Shown here piece by piece: positions 25,027 through 34,179 of a stretch of 64,000 bases of DNA (position 1 is its first letter; each line of letters begins with the position of its first letter). The DNA lies in NCBI RefSeq assembly GCF_023736155.1, contig NZ_JAMLJJ010000009.1, positions 1-64,000 of the forward strand, read 5' to 3'. The notes under the pieces are model-generated. The model saw only the letters and a program-made list of their open reading frames with translations, was not told the origin of the DNA and searched no databases. Origin of the DNA: Larsenimonas salina (GTDB lineage Bacteria > Pseudomonadota > Gammaproteobacteria > Pseudomonadales > Halomonadaceae). The position numbers were made by a program, and so were the translations under genes.

Positions 25027-25896
25027 TCAGTGTTTTAAAATCACGGTCCGTCCGGCGTGCAGGAACACACGCCGTTCGATGTGGTACCCAATGGCGCGCG
25101 CAAGCGTCAGACACTCGACGTCGCGGCCCTTGACCACCAGGTCCTCGGGGTAGTGAGCGTGATCCACGGCATCGACCCCTTGGGCGATGATGGGACCTTC
25201 ATCCAGATCGTCGTTGATGTAGTGCGCGGTGGCACCCACCAGCTTGACGCCCTTTTCATAGGCTTGGTGATACGGCTTGGCGCCTCTGAAGCCGGGGAGC
25301 AACGAGTGATGAATGTTGATGGCTCGGCCGCTTAGACGGTGGCAGAGCTCCGGCGACAGCACCTGCATGTAGCGCGCAAGCACCACCAGTTCGGCATCGA
25401 CCTCATCGATCAAGGCCCGGATGCGCGCTTCCTGCGCCCGCTTGGTGTCGGGCGTGACCGGGAAGTGGTAATAGGGCAGCCCGTGCCACTGGGCCAATGG
25501 CTCGAGGTCTGGGTGGTTCGAGACAATGCCCTTGATGTCCAGCGGCAGCTGGCCGGTGCGGTGGCGATAGAGCAGGTCATTCAGGCAGTGATCGGCCTTG
25601 GAAACCATGATCAATGTCTTGACCCGCTTGTCGGCGGGCGTCAGTTCGAACGTCATGGCAAAGGGCGCGGCGCGCTCTGAAAAGGCCGTTTCGAACTCGG
25701 CCTGATCGAAGGTTGCCGTGTCGTCTGCGGTAAACGCCGCCCGAATGAAGAACCGGCCGGCGCGCGGGTCATCGAACGAGCTGATTTCGGTGATGTAGCA
25801 GCGTCGCTCCTTGAGAAAGCGGGTCACGACATCGACCGAACCGAGCTGGCTTTCGCACTGCGCTGACAGTATCCAGGTAGACGCTTTTGCCGTCAT
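25027..25896 (-). CDS. purU: Formyltetrahydrofolate deformylase PurU
   Basis: PurU hydrolyses 10-formyl-THF to formate and THF, returning free folate. The 289 aa protein has an N-terminal ACT domain (STWILSAQCESQLGSVDVVT) and a C-terminal formyltransferase-like domain. The catalytic triad region appears as INIHHSLLPGF (Asn/His) and HYINDDLDEGPI (Asp). AAGGAGTGG precedes ATG 25896. It follows soxG after a terminator, yet its place after glyA-soxBDAG matches glycine betaine catabolic clusters, where it recycles one-carbon units released from sarcosine. Confidence 0.94.
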   Translation of the reverse strand: MTAKASTWILSAQCESQLGSVDVVTRFLKERRCYITEISSFDDPRAGRFFIRAAFTADDTATFDQAEFETAFSERAAPFAMTFELTPADKRVKTLIMVSKADHCLNDLLYRHRTGQLPLDIKGIVSNHPDLEPLAQWHGLPYYHFPVTPDTKRAQEARIRALIDEVDAELVVLARYMQVLSPELCHRLSGRAINIHHSLLPGFRGAKPYHQAYEKGVKLVGATAHYINDDLDEGPIIAQGVDAVDHAHYPEDLVVKGRDVECLTLARAIGYHIERRVFLHAGRTVILKH

Positions 25897-25990
25897 GACG
25901 CTTCCACTCCTTGCCAAAACGCCGCTGTGTACGCACGTACGGCGTCCCCCGTGTCCGAGAACTCGGGAGTTTAAAAAAAGAAACTGGAAA

Positions 25991-26018
25991 AAAGGCCGGC
26001 CCGGACGGGCCGGCCTTT
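25991..26018 (-). terminator. Terminator after soxG
   Basis: A 13 bp perfect stem (25991-26003 with 26006-26018) is followed on the minus strand by a T-rich tract. It lies seven bases from the soxG stop and separates the sox operon from purU, perhaps only partially. Confidence 0.85.
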
Positions 26019-26024
26019 ATAGGG

Positions 26025-26663
26025 TCAGGCGCGCTCTTGCGTCACACCGTATTCGGCGGCTGCGTCGAGCAGCCAGCGGTAGGTGTAGTCGGCGAAGCTA
26101 CGACGCACGACCAGTTCCCAGTGATCCTCGGCCGGGCGCCGAATGATGGTGGTCGCCTTGGCGAAGACCGTAGTTACGCCCTTGCCGACCGGGAACGCGG
26201 ACGGATGCACGTCATAGACCACGGACTTCATCAGCACTTCCCGAACGTTGGCGCCGGACAGCGTCAGAACGGTCTGGCCGCCGCTGACGTTGACGATGCT
26301 GAAGTGCGCATCACCGAGCGCCTTGCGAAGCTTGGTCTCAAGCTCGGCCTCTTCACCACCGGGCACGATCACGAGCCACTCGTCCGGGCCAAGCCACTGA
26401 ACCGAGTGCGTACCGGCGTCGTTCTGGGTCATCGTGTTCGGGCGGCCCGGCAGGGCGATACCGAGAATGTCACGAACGGCTTCGTCGAGCACGATGGCAC
26501 CGCCGCGCAGGATCAGGTGACCCAGAAACGCCTTCTCGGCGATGCGCACGCCGGGGTTTTGCCCGGCGGGGCGTGATTCATGGTGCTGGTGTGTCCATGC
26601 CATCGGCGACTCGGCGCCTTCCTGACTGACCGGACGGCAATCGAATTCTTTGATATTAGACAT
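26025..26663 (-). CDS. soxG: Sarcosine oxidase gamma subunit
   Basis: The 212 aa protein is the small, structurally GcvT-like gamma subunit of heterotetrameric sarcosine oxidase. Features include GVRIAEKAFLGHLILRG, VQWLGPDEWLVIVPGGEE and VNVSGGQTVLTLSGANVREV with YDVHPSAFPVGKGVTTVFAK. ATG 26663 overlaps the soxA stop by 8 bp, so translation is probably coupled. It is the last gene of glyA-soxB-soxD-soxA-soxG and is followed by a terminator. Confidence 0.93.
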   Translation of the reverse strand: MSNIKEFDCRPVSQEGAESPMAWTHQHHESRPAGQNPGVRIAEKAFLGHLILRGGAIVLDEAVRDILGIALPGRPNTMTQNDAGTHSVQWLGPDEWLVIVPGGEEAELETKLRKALGDAHFSIVNVSGGQTVLTLSGANVREVLMKSVVYDVHPSAFPVGKGVTTVFAKATTIIRRPAEDHWELVVRRSFADYTYRWLLDAAAEYGVTQERA

Positions 26664-29600
26664 TTTGACGCTCCCACTTGGGATCAAGAAATACCGGGCT
26701 GACGATTTCTGCTTCATGCACCGTGCCATCGACCATCGGCATGTAGACGGTCTGGCCCATGCGCTCGTGACCACCCTTGACGACCGCGAGTGCGATGCCG
26801 TGCTTCAGGTGCGCACTGTAGTAGCTTGATGTCACGTGGCCGACCATGGTCATCGGGATCGACTGGTTCGGGTCGAACACGATCTGGGCGCCTTCCTCGA
26901 GCACCACGCTTGGGTCCTTCGGCTTGAGGCCGACGAACTGCTTGCGGTCCTTGCGCGAGGTGTCGGGACGCGTCAGAGCGCGCTTGCCAATCCACTCGAA
27001 CGGCTTGTCGTAGCCCACGGCCCATTGAAGACCAAGGTCTTCCGGCGTGACGGAACCATCGGTGTCCTGACCGGCGATGATCAGACCCTTCTCGGCACGC
27101 AGTACGTGCATGGTTTCGGTGCCGTACGGGGTCAGGCCGTATTTCTCGCCCTTGTCGAACAGCTCAAGCCAGACCTTCATGGCGTAGTTGGCTTGAATGT
27201 TGATCTCGTAGGCCAGCTCGCCGGTGAACGAGATTCGGAAGATGCGCGCCGGTACGCCGGCCACGGTGCCTTCCTTCCAATCCATGAACTTGAACGACTC
27301 ACGGTCGAGGTCCAGATCGGTGGTCACTTCTTCCATCAGCTTCCGCGCGTCCGGGCCGGTCACGGTCATGGTGGCCCAGTGATCGGTTACGGAGGTGAAG
27401 TAGACGTCGAGTTCCGGCCATTCGGTCTGATGCCATACTTCCAGCCACTCGAGCACGGACGCCGCGCCGCCAGTGGTGGTGGTCATCAGGAAGTGGTTCT
27501 CACCGAGGCAGCTGGTGGTACCGTCGTCCATCAGCATGCCGTCGTCTTTACACATCAGGCCGTAACGAACGCGACCCGGCGCGAGCTTGGCCCACTTGTT
27601 GGTGTAGACGCGGTTAAGGAATTCACGCGCGTCCGGACCCTGGATGTCGATCTTGCCGAGGGTGGATGCGTCCAGAATGCCGATTTTCTCGCGCACCGCG
27701 AGGCATTCGCGGTTCACGGCCTCGTGCATCGTTTCCTTCTTGCCGTTGACGGTTTTCGGGAAGTACCACGGACGCTTCCACTGACCGACGTCCTCGAATT
27801 CCGCGCCGTGCTCGACGTGCCACTGATGCATGGCGGTGTAACGCTCGGGGTCGAACAGCTCACGGCAGTGACGGCCGGCGATGGCGCCGAAGGTGACCGG
27901 CGTGTAGTTCGGGCGGAACACGGTGGTGCCGACTCCCGGGATGCTGCGCTTCAGAATGCGCGCGGCAATCGCCATGCCGTTGATGTTGCCGAGCTTGCCC
28001 TGGTCAGTGCCGAAGCCGAGCGCGGTGTAGCGCTTGACGTGCTCGATGGACTCGAAGCCTTCACGGGTCGCGATGTCGATGGCAGAGGCCGTGACGTCGT
28101 TCTGGAAGTCGACGAACTGCTTGGGCGCGCGCAGCGTGTCCTTGGTGTGTGGCACCTGGTAAAGCTCGCAGCTCGGGCCTTCCTTGAGTGCGTCGACCTT
28201 CGGTACTTCGATCTTCTTGCTGCTGTCGAGGCTGCCGAGATCGCTGAGTGCCTGTTCGGCGGCGGCGGCGGCGTTTTCAAGCACGCTTTTCAGATCGAAG
28301 GTGCCGGTAACGCTGCCTGCAGAGGTCAGACCGCGAACCTCGCCGGGTACGAAACCAAGCACGTCGTCACGCCATTGCGGACGGGTACCGGTGTGCGAGG
28401 ACAGGTGCACGACCGGGCTGTAGCCACCGGAACTTGCGATGGTGTCGCACTCGATGTCCTGAACCTTGCCGGTGACCTTGAAGCCCTGCGGATCGATTTC
28501 GGCAACGCATGCGCCAGAGACGCGGTTGGTGCCCTTGCCTTCGATCACGGCGCTGCCGGTGATGATCTTGATGCCGAGGTCACGGGCCTGATCGATCAGG
28601 CTGCCTTCGGGCGATTTACGCGCATCGACGATGGCGGCGACCTTGCGGCCGGCTTCGTGCCAGTCAAGTGCGGCGCGATAGGCGTGGTCGTTGGTGGTCG
28701 TGAGGACCAGCGTGTTGCCCGGTACTACACCGTAGCGACGGATGTAGGTCGAGACAGCGCCGGCGACCATGTTGCCCGGAACGTCATTGTTGGCATAAAC
28801 CAGCGGACGCTCGTGCGTACCGGAGGCCAGAATCACGCGCTTGGCGCGAACGCGGTGCATGCGCGAGCGAACCTGCGGGCGGCCGTTGATCGGCGTGGCG
28901 CGGTCCCAGACGTGCTCGGTGCGGCGCTCGTGCAGGGTCACGAAGTTGTGATCGTGCAGGCCGTTGGCGGTGGTGCGCGGCAGCAGTTCGACGTTGTCGA
29001 GCTGTGTCAGTTCCTCGAGCACCTCGGCGACCCAGCGTGCGGCCGGCTTGCCGTCGATCAGCTCGCGGCTGTCGAGCAGGGCGCCGCCCATTTCTTCCTG
29101 TTCGTCGCAGACAATGACGCGCACGCCACTGCGACCGGCGGAAAGCGCCGACATCAGACCTGCCGCGCCGGCACCGACGATCAGAACGTCGCAGTGCTGG
29201 TTCAGGTGGTCATAGGTGTCCGGGTCGTTTTCACGCGGGCTGCGGCCGAGACCGGCGCCCTTGCGGATGTACTTTTCGTACGTCATCCACATGGAGGCCG
29301 GGGCCATGAAGGTCTTGTAGTAGAAGCCCGGCGGCATGAACCCACCGCCCATCTTGCCGACCATGCCCATCAGGTCGCGCTGAACGTTGGGCCAGCCGTT
29401 GGTGCTCTTGGCGACGAGGCCTTCGTAGAGCGCCTGCTGAGTGGCACGCACGTTCGGAACCTGAGTGGACTCGGTCGAACCAAGCTGCACCAGCGCATTG
29501 GGCTCTTCGGCACCTGCGGCGACGACGCCACGCGGACGCGAGTACTTGAAACTGCGGTTGACGATGTCGACGCCGTTGGCGAGCAGGGCCGAGGCCAGTG

Positions 29601-29703
29601 TGTCGCCTTCAAAGCCTGTGTAACGTGTGCCGTTGTAGGTGAACGTGAGCGGCCGCTTACGGTCGATGCGTCCACCCTTGGCAAGACGATTAGCCTGTGT
29701 CAT
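26656..29703 (-). CDS. soxA: Sarcosine oxidase alpha subunit
   Basis: The 1015 aa alpha subunit holds NAD+ and carries the folate-binding part that turns the imine-derived one-carbon unit into 5,10-methylene-THF. The N-terminal region (PLTFTYNGTRYTGFEGDTLA to FKYSRPRGV) is the ferredoxin-like domain. The dinucleotide motif VLIVGAGAAGLMSAL lies near residue 173-187. The C-terminal 400 residues form a GcvT-like aminomethyltransferase domain (for example GELAYEINIQANYAMKVW). It overlaps soxD upstream by 4 bp (ATGA) and soxG downstream by 8 bp, a tightly coupled operon. Confidence 0.97.
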   Translation of the reverse strand: MTQANRLAKGGRIDRKRPLTFTYNGTRYTGFEGDTLASALLANGVDIVNRSFKYSRPRGVVAAGAEEPNALVQLGSTESTQVPNVRATQQALYEGLVAKSTNGWPNVQRDLMGMVGKMGGGFMPPGFYYKTFMAPASMWMTYEKYIRKGAGLGRSPRENDPDTYDHLNQHCDVLIVGAGAAGLMSALSAGRSGVRVIVCDEQEEMGGALLDSRELIDGKPAARWVAEVLEELTQLDNVELLPRTTANGLHDHNFVTLHERRTEHVWDRATPINGRPQVRSRMHRVRAKRVILASGTHERPLVYANNDVPGNMVAGAVSTYIRRYGVVPGNTLVLTTTNDHAYRAALDWHEAGRKVAAIVDARKSPEGSLIDQARDLGIKIITGSAVIEGKGTNRVSGACVAEIDPQGFKVTGKVQDIECDTIASSGGYSPVVHLSSHTGTRPQWRDDVLGFVPGEVRGLTSAGSVTGTFDLKSVLENAAAAAEQALSDLGSLDSSKKIEVPKVDALKEGPSCELYQVPHTKDTLRAPKQFVDFQNDVTASAIDIATREGFESIEHVKRYTALGFGTDQGKLGNINGMAIAARILKRSIPGVGTTVFRPNYTPVTFGAIAGRHCRELFDPERYTAMHQWHVEHGAEFEDVGQWKRPWYFPKTVNGKKETMHEAVNRECLAVREKIGILDASTLGKIDIQGPDAREFLNRVYTNKWAKLAPGRVRYGLMCKDDGMLMDDGTTSCLGENHFLMTTTTGGAASVLEWLEVWHQTEWPELDVYFTSVTDHWATMTVTGPDARKLMEEVTTDLDLDRESFKFMDWKEGTVAGVPARIFRISFTGELAYEINIQANYAMKVWLELFDKGEKYGLTPYGTETMHVLRAEKGLIIAGQDTDGSVTPEDLGLQWAVGYDKPFEWIGKRALTRPDTSRKDRKQFVGLKPKDPSVVLEEGAQIVFDPNQSIPMTMVGHVTSSYYSAHLKHGIALAVVKGGHERMGQTVYMPMVDGTVHEAEIVSPVFLDPKWERQNV

Positions 29704-30092
29704 GCCTGTTCCTCCTCGTTCAGTGATTCGCTCTCGGGACGTGCGCCAACGGTCTGCCAGCCGCTTGTTTCAGCCTGGACGCCGGACTGACGTTTCAGGT
29801 CCCCAACGTTTTCAGCGGTAACCGACGGGCGCTCACCCATCTTGTACGTCTCGTAGATTTCATAAGTTGCGGAGTTACGCGTCATGTTGAAGAACTTGCG
29901 GCAACCGACCGCGTGCAGCCACATCTCGTGGTGAACGCCGCGCTCGTTATCACGGAAGAACAGGTAGCCGCCCCATTCGTCGTCGGTGCTGTTCGCCGGG
30001 TCCGCCGGACGGCGCAGGTGCGCCTGACCGCTCGGGTGGAACTCTTCTTCTTCGCGGTACTCGTCGCAGTACGGGCAATAGATATGAAACAT
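29700..30092 (-). CDS. soxD: Sarcosine oxidase delta subunit
   Basis: The 130 aa zinc-binding delta subunit begins MFHIYCPYCDEYREEEEF. Zinc ligands can be assigned as Cys6, Cys9, His60 and Cys64 from CPYC and LHAVGCRKFFN. The C-terminal 40 residues are variable and acidic. It lies between soxB (12 bases apart) and soxA (4 bp overlap). Confidence 0.94.
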   Translation of the reverse strand: MFHIYCPYCDEYREEEEFHPSGQAHLRRPADPANSTDDEWGGYLFFRDNERGVHHEMWLHAVGCRKFFNMTRNSATYEIYETYKMGERPSVTAENVGDLKRQSGVQAETSGWQTVGARPESESLNEEEQA

Positions 30093-30104
30093 GCTGCAAT
30101 CTCC

Positions 30105-31355
30105 TCAGTGAGCGACGCCAGCGGCACCGTGTTCGTCCACCAGTGCGCCCGTATTGAAACGGTCGATCGAAAATGGCGCGGCAATGGGGTGGGCTTCGTT
30201 CTTGGCAAGCGTTGCCGCGAAGATATGACCGGAACCTGGCGTGGCCTTGAAGCCACCGGTACCCCAACCGCAGTTGAAGAACATGCCCTTGACCGGCGTT
30301 GCCGAGATGATCGGGCTGGCGTCCGGGCAGGTGTCGACGACACCACCCCACTGACGGTTCATGCGGACACGCGAGAAGATCGGGAACATCTCGACGATGG
30401 CCTGAAGCGTATGCTCGACCGTCGTGTAGCTGCCGCGCTGACCGTAGCCGACGTAGCCATCGATACCGGCGCCGATGACCAGGTCACCCTTGTCCGACTG
30501 GCTGACGTAGCCGTGAACGTGGTTGGACATGACCACGGTGTCGAGTACCGGCTTGAGCGGCTCGGAGACCAGGGCCTGCAGCGGGTGCGACTCGAGCGGC
30601 AGCTTGAAGCCGGCCATCTTGGCAAGTACGCCCGAGTTACCGGCCGCGACGCAGCCTACGGTCTTGGCTTCGATGTCACCGCGGTTGGTGTGCACGCCAT
30701 AGACGCGGCCGTCACGGATCTTGAAGCCGGTCACTTCGGTGTTTTGCAGAAGGTCAACGCCCATGGCGTCGGCTGCGCGGGCAAAGCCCCAGGCGACGGC
30801 GTCGTGACGCGCAACACCACCACGTGGCTGCCAGGAGGCGCCCATGACCGGGTAACGTGCGTTCTTGGAGCAGTCGAGAATCGGAACGATGTCCTGCACG
30901 CCCTTGGCGTCGAGCACTTCACCGTCGACGCCGTTCAAGCGGTTGGCGTTGACGCGGCGCTGGATGTCGCGCATGTCCTGCAGGGTGTGACCCAGGTTGA
31001 GTACGCCACGCTGCGAGAACATGACGTTGTAGTTCAAGTCCTGCGACAGACCTTCCCACAGCTTCATCGAGTGCTCGAACATCGCTGCGGCTTCGTCCCA
31101 CAGATAGTTCGAACGAACGATGGTCGTGTTACGCGCGGTGTTACCGCCGCCAAGCCAGCCTTTCTCGATCACGGCCACGTTGGTGATGCCGTGTTCCTTG
31201 GCCAGGTAGTAGGCCGTCGCCAGCCCGTGACCGCCGCCGCCGACGATGATGACGTCGTACTGCTTCTTGGGCGTCGGGTTGCGCCATTGACGCTCCCAGT
31301 TCTCATGGTGGCTCATCGCATGCTTGACGAGCCCGAATCCTGAATAACGCTTCAT
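30105..31355 (-). CDS. soxB: Sarcosine oxidase beta subunit
   Basis: The 416 aa beta subunit carries noncovalent FAD and covalent FMN and oxidises sarcosine. It has the dinucleotide-binding motif [22 protein letters not shown] (GGGGHG at 39-44) and the downstream [20 protein letters not shown]. The C-terminal [17 protein letters not shown] closes the FAD site. ATG 31355 is chosen from the typical N-terminus [20 protein letters not shown] with GGAG upstream; the open frame extends much further but runs into glyA in another frame. It is second in the operon, 40 bases after glyA. Confidence 0.96.
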   Translation of the reverse strand: MKRYSGFGLVKHAMSHHENWERQWRNPTPKKQYDVIIVGGGGHGLATAYYLAKEHGITNVAVIEKGWLGGGNTARNTTIVRSNYLWDEAAAMFEHSMKLWEGLSQDLNYNVMFSQRGVLNLGHTLQDMRDIQRRVNANRLNGVDGEVLDAKGVQDIVPILDCSKNARYPVMGASWQPRGGVARHDAVAWGFARAADAMGVDLLQNTEVTGFKIRDGRVYGVHTNRGDIEAKTVGCVAAGNSGVLAKMAGFKLPLESHPLQALVSEPLKPVLDTVVMSNHVHGYVSQSDKGDLVIGAGIDGYVGYGQRGSYTTVEHTLQAIVEMFPIFSRVRMNRQWGGVVDTCPDASPIISATPVKGMFFNCGWGTGGFKATPGSGHIFAATLAKNEAHPIAAPFSIDRFNTGALVDEHGAAGVAH

Positions 31356-31395
31356 GTTTATCTCCAAAGAACGCCGATCCGTTCTTGTCAGGCAA

Positions 31396-32703
31396 TCAGA
31401 AGGCGGTGGCGTTTTCGTCGGCCATCGCGGAAGTTTTGGCGTCCCCGTAGACGGGGTAACGAGCGCAGAGGCGTGCGACCTGGTCGCGAACCTCGGCTTC
31501 GACCGCCTCGGTGGCATCGCCCTGTTCGAGCGCATCGAGTACGTCGCAGATCCAGCCAGCAAGCTGCACGCAGTCGGCTTCGACCATGCCGCGGGTCGTG
31601 ATGGCCGGTGTGCCGATGCGAAGACCGGAGGTCACGAACGGGCTCTGCGGATCGTTGGGTACGGTGTTCTTGTTGACCGTGATGTGCGCGCGACCGAGCG
31701 CGGCGTCGGCGTCCTTGCCGGTAATGCCCTGCTTGATCAGCGACACGAGGAACAGGTGATCGTTGGTGCCACCGGACACCACGTCAAAGCCTCGCTCGAT
31801 GAAGGTCTCGGCCATGACCTGAGCATTGGCCAGTACCTGACGCTGATAGTTGACGAAGTCCTGACACATCGCTTCCTTGAACGCCACGGCCTTGGCCGCG
31901 ATGACGTGCATCAGGGGGCCGCCCTGCTGGCCGGGGAATACGGCTGCATTGAGCTTCTTGTACAGGTCGGCGTCGCCGTTGGCTGAAAGAATCATGCCGC
32001 CACGCGGGCCGCGCAGAGTCTTGTGCGTGGTGGTGGTCACGACGTGGGCGTGGGGCAGCGGGCTCGGGTAGAGATCCGCCGCGACCAGACCGGCCACATG
32101 GGCCATGTCGACCAGCAGCCACGCACCGACGTTATCGGCAATGGAGCGGAACCGGCGCCAGTCGATCACGCGCGAATAGGCAGAAAAGCCCGCGATGATC
32201 AGCTTGGGCTGGTGTTCGTTGGCCAGGCGCTCGACGTCGTCGTAGTCGATTTCGCCGGTCTCTGGGTCGAGGCCGTATTGAATGGCGTTGTAGTGCTTGC
32301 CGGAAAAGTTCGGCGCCGCACCGTGGGTCAGGTGGCCACCGTGGGCAAGGCTCATGCCGAGCACGGTGTCGCCGGGCTTGACCAGCGCCATGAAGACCGC
32401 CGCGTTCGCCTGGGCACCGGAGTGCGGTTGCACGTTGGCGTAGTCGGCCCCGAACAGGTCGCAGGCGCGCTCGATCGCCAGCTGCTCGGCCTTGTCGACG
32501 AACTCGCAGCCGCCATAGTAGCGACGACCCGGATAGCCTTCGGCGTACTTGTTGGTGAGCTGTGAGCCCTGGGCCTGCATTACCGCCCGACTGGTGTAGT
32601 TTTCGGACGCGATCAGCTCGATGTGCGCTTCCTGGCGCTCGACCTCTTCGGTGATGGCGGCCGTGATCAAGGGATCAAAGACGTTCAGATCATCATGGTT
32701 CAT
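31396..32703 (-). CDS. glyA: Serine hydroxymethyltransferase
   Basis: GlyA interconverts glycine plus 5,10-methylene-THF with serine plus THF. The 435 aa PLP enzyme has the N-terminal [33 protein letters not shown], and the PLP lysine in [19 protein letters not shown] 32703 is chosen because the protein aligns from [13 protein letters not shown]; an ATG five codons upstream has no ribosome-binding site. As first gene of the sox operon this copy is probably dedicated to catabolism. It can combine the glycine and methylene-THF made by sarcosine oxidase into serine, which SdaA deaminates. Confidence 0.95.
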   Translation of the reverse strand: MNHDDLNVFDPLITAAITEEVERQEAHIELIASENYTSRAVMQAQGSQLTNKYAEGYPGRRYYGGCEFVDKAEQLAIERACDLFGADYANVQPHSGAQANAAVFMALVKPGDTVLGMSLAHGGHLTHGAAPNFSGKHYNAIQYGLDPETGEIDYDDVERLANEHQPKLIIAGFSAYSRVIDWRRFRSIADNVGAWLLVDMAHVAGLVAADLYPSPLPHAHVVTTTTHKTLRGPRGGMILSANGDADLYKKLNAAVFPGQQGGPLMHVIAAKAVAFKEAMCQDFVNYQRQVLANAQVMAETFIERGFDVVSGGTNDHLFLVSLIKQGITGKDADAALGRAHITVNKNTVPNDPQSPFVTSGLRIGTPAITTRGMVEADCVQLAGWICDVLDALEQGDATEAVEAEVRDQVARLCARYPVYGDAKTSAMADENATAF

Positions 32704-32981
32704 GGAAGTACCCGGCATCTTGTGATTGTTCGGCCCAAGCGGCCTTGCAGGCGGGACTTGGACAATGCGCGTCGGCTGGCGCCGATTCCGGTGGGATGGC
32801 GCGTCCGTGATGAGCCCATCATTGGCTGGATCGAGAGGCAAATGATTGAACGTTTGCGTCAGTTCTTTTGTAAGAAATCGCGAACGACGCTAATTTTTTG
32901 AATTTGCGTCATTTTTCGGTAACAAAGCGCGTCATTCATTAGTCGTGCATGTCGCGCTGAGATACACCGATGTCGCGGCTG
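32704..32981. promoter_or_regulatory. Control region between the glyA-sox operon and the AraC gene, with TTTGCGTCA repeats
   Basis: This 278 bp region precedes glyA (minus) and follows the end of the AraC-type gene (also minus). It holds TTTGCGTCA at 32853-32861 and again at 32903-32911, and the related AGCGCGTCA at 32926-32934, all in the same orientation. Direct repeats are typical of AraC-family sites. Binding by the neighbouring regulator is inferred. No glycine riboswitch was recognised. Confidence 0.45.
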
Positions 32982-34058
32982 TTATCGGTCGCTGTGGTCG
33001 TCGATGTGCAGGAAGAAGGGGTCCACCAGCGGCGTGTGCGCCGTTTTTGAACGTTTGCGCAATTCCGAGGGGGATACGCCGAAGGCGTCGCGAAAATGAC
33101 GCGAGAAATGGGCGGTGTCGGAAAAGCCGCAGCGGTCGCCAATGTCGGTGACGCTTGCCTGAGTGTAGCTCAATAACCAGTACCCGTAGCGAAGGCGCAG
33201 GTCGCGGGCGAATTTCTGTGGGCTCATGCCGAGCTGATCGCGAAAGCGGCGCTCGAGGCTCCGCCGGGAGGTGTTGAGCCGACCGGCCAGCTCATCGACG
33301 CTCAGGATGGTGCCGAGGTGCTGCTCGAGCGTCGAAATGGCCCGTCGCACCAGCGGGTCGACCACCCGGTTGAAGATCACGGGCTGAGGCTGGGGGTGCG
33401 AGGCCTCCCGGGGCTCATCGATCAGCATGATGTGCAGGCTCTTTCGTGCCCACGAGCGGCCCAGATGGCGCTCGATCAGATACGCCGCCAGGTCGGCGGA
33501 AGCGATGCCGCCGGCGCAGGTCAGCCGGTCGCCGTCGTCCAGGTAGAGCTGATCGGCGACCGGCTCGATGTCGGGGTAGCGCGAAGCCAGATCGCGATGG
33601 TGGTACCAGCTGATGCAGCAGCGCCGGCCCTCCATCAGCCCGGCCTGAATCAGCGGGAAGGCCCCGGTGCAGATACCGATCAGCGGCACGCCCTTGTCGG
33701 CGGCGAGGCGAAGATAGGCGAGGGCGTCCGGGTCCTGCGGGTCGTCGTGCTCCTCGTCTGACAGCACCCCGCCGATCACGACGATGTAATCGAAGCGCTC
33801 AGGGGCGCTCAAGGGCTCGCAGTCGGTCATGACCGCGCCGCAGCTGGAGGCGACATTCTGACCGTGGCTTGTCATGAAGCGCCACTGACAGTGCACCTGC
33901 CGGCTGCGGTCGCCGTCATCGGCGGCCAGGCGCAGGCAGTCGACGAACGCCGAGAAGGGCAGCATGGTGAAGCGCTGCAAAAGAACGAACCCCACCGACA
34001 GGGGCGCGCATTGAGGCGCACTGGCATTTAACAGCATGACTCGGCCATCCGGGGACAC
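32982..34058 (-). CDS. GlxA-type AraC regulator, GbdR-like
   Basis: The 358 aa protein has an N-terminal DJ-1/PfpI-like domain (SVGFVLLQRFTMLPFSAFVD, then VPLIGICTGAFPLIQAG). Two C-terminal AraC helix-turn-helix units follow (LSVDELAGRLNTSRRSLERR and VTDIGDRCGFSDTAHFSRHF). In Pseudomonas, GbdR of this type activates glycine betaine, dimethylglycine and sarcosine catabolism. Its position directly upstream of glyA-soxBDAG on the same strand supports that role. GTG 34058 (GGAT upstream) and ATG 34037 are both possible starts. The effector is likely betaine or dimethylglycine by analogy. Confidence 0.85.
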   Translation of the reverse strand: MSPDGRVMLLNASAPQCAPLSVGFVLLQRFTMLPFSAFVDCLRLAADDGDRSRQVHCQWRFMTSHGQNVASSCGAVMTDCEPLSAPERFDYIVVIGGVLSDEEHDDPQDPDALAYLRLAADKGVPLIGICTGAFPLIQAGLMEGRRCCISWYHHRDLASRYPDIEPVADQLYLDDGDRLTCAGGIASADLAAYLIERHLGRSWARKSLHIMLIDEPREASHPQPQPVIFNRVVDPLVRRAISTLEQHLGTILSVDELAGRLNTSRRSLERRFRDQLGMSPQKFARDLRLRYGYWLLSYTQASVTDIGDRCGFSDTAHFSRHFRDAFGVSPSELRKRSKTAHTPLVDPFFLHIDDHSDR

Positions 34059-34179
34059 GTTGATCCGTATTGTTGTTGTCGTGGCACCGGGGCGGCAAGC
34101 GCGCGGTGCAGTTGTTGGGCGACAAGAATAGTGCGGACGGCAAGGCGGTGTCGATACGCTCTTCAGTTCGATGCGGGGT

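Noticed and set aside
26836-29790. A 984-codon open frame opposite soxA
   Set aside because: It is the antisense shadow of a GC-rich gene; soxA matches a known family throughout, and the opposite frame lacks domains and a ribosome-binding site.
29913-31343. A 476-codon open frame opposite soxD/soxB
   Set aside because: It crosses two well-supported genes and has a shadow composition without motifs.
30105-31562. Longer soxB start upstream of 31355
   Set aside because: The extra 69 residues overlap glyA in another frame, look like shadow sequence, and the ribosome-binding site fits ATG 31355.
32704-32940. Glycine riboswitch in front of glyA
   Set aside because: The leader lacks the conserved GGAGAG-type aptamer core; only direct repeats are visible.
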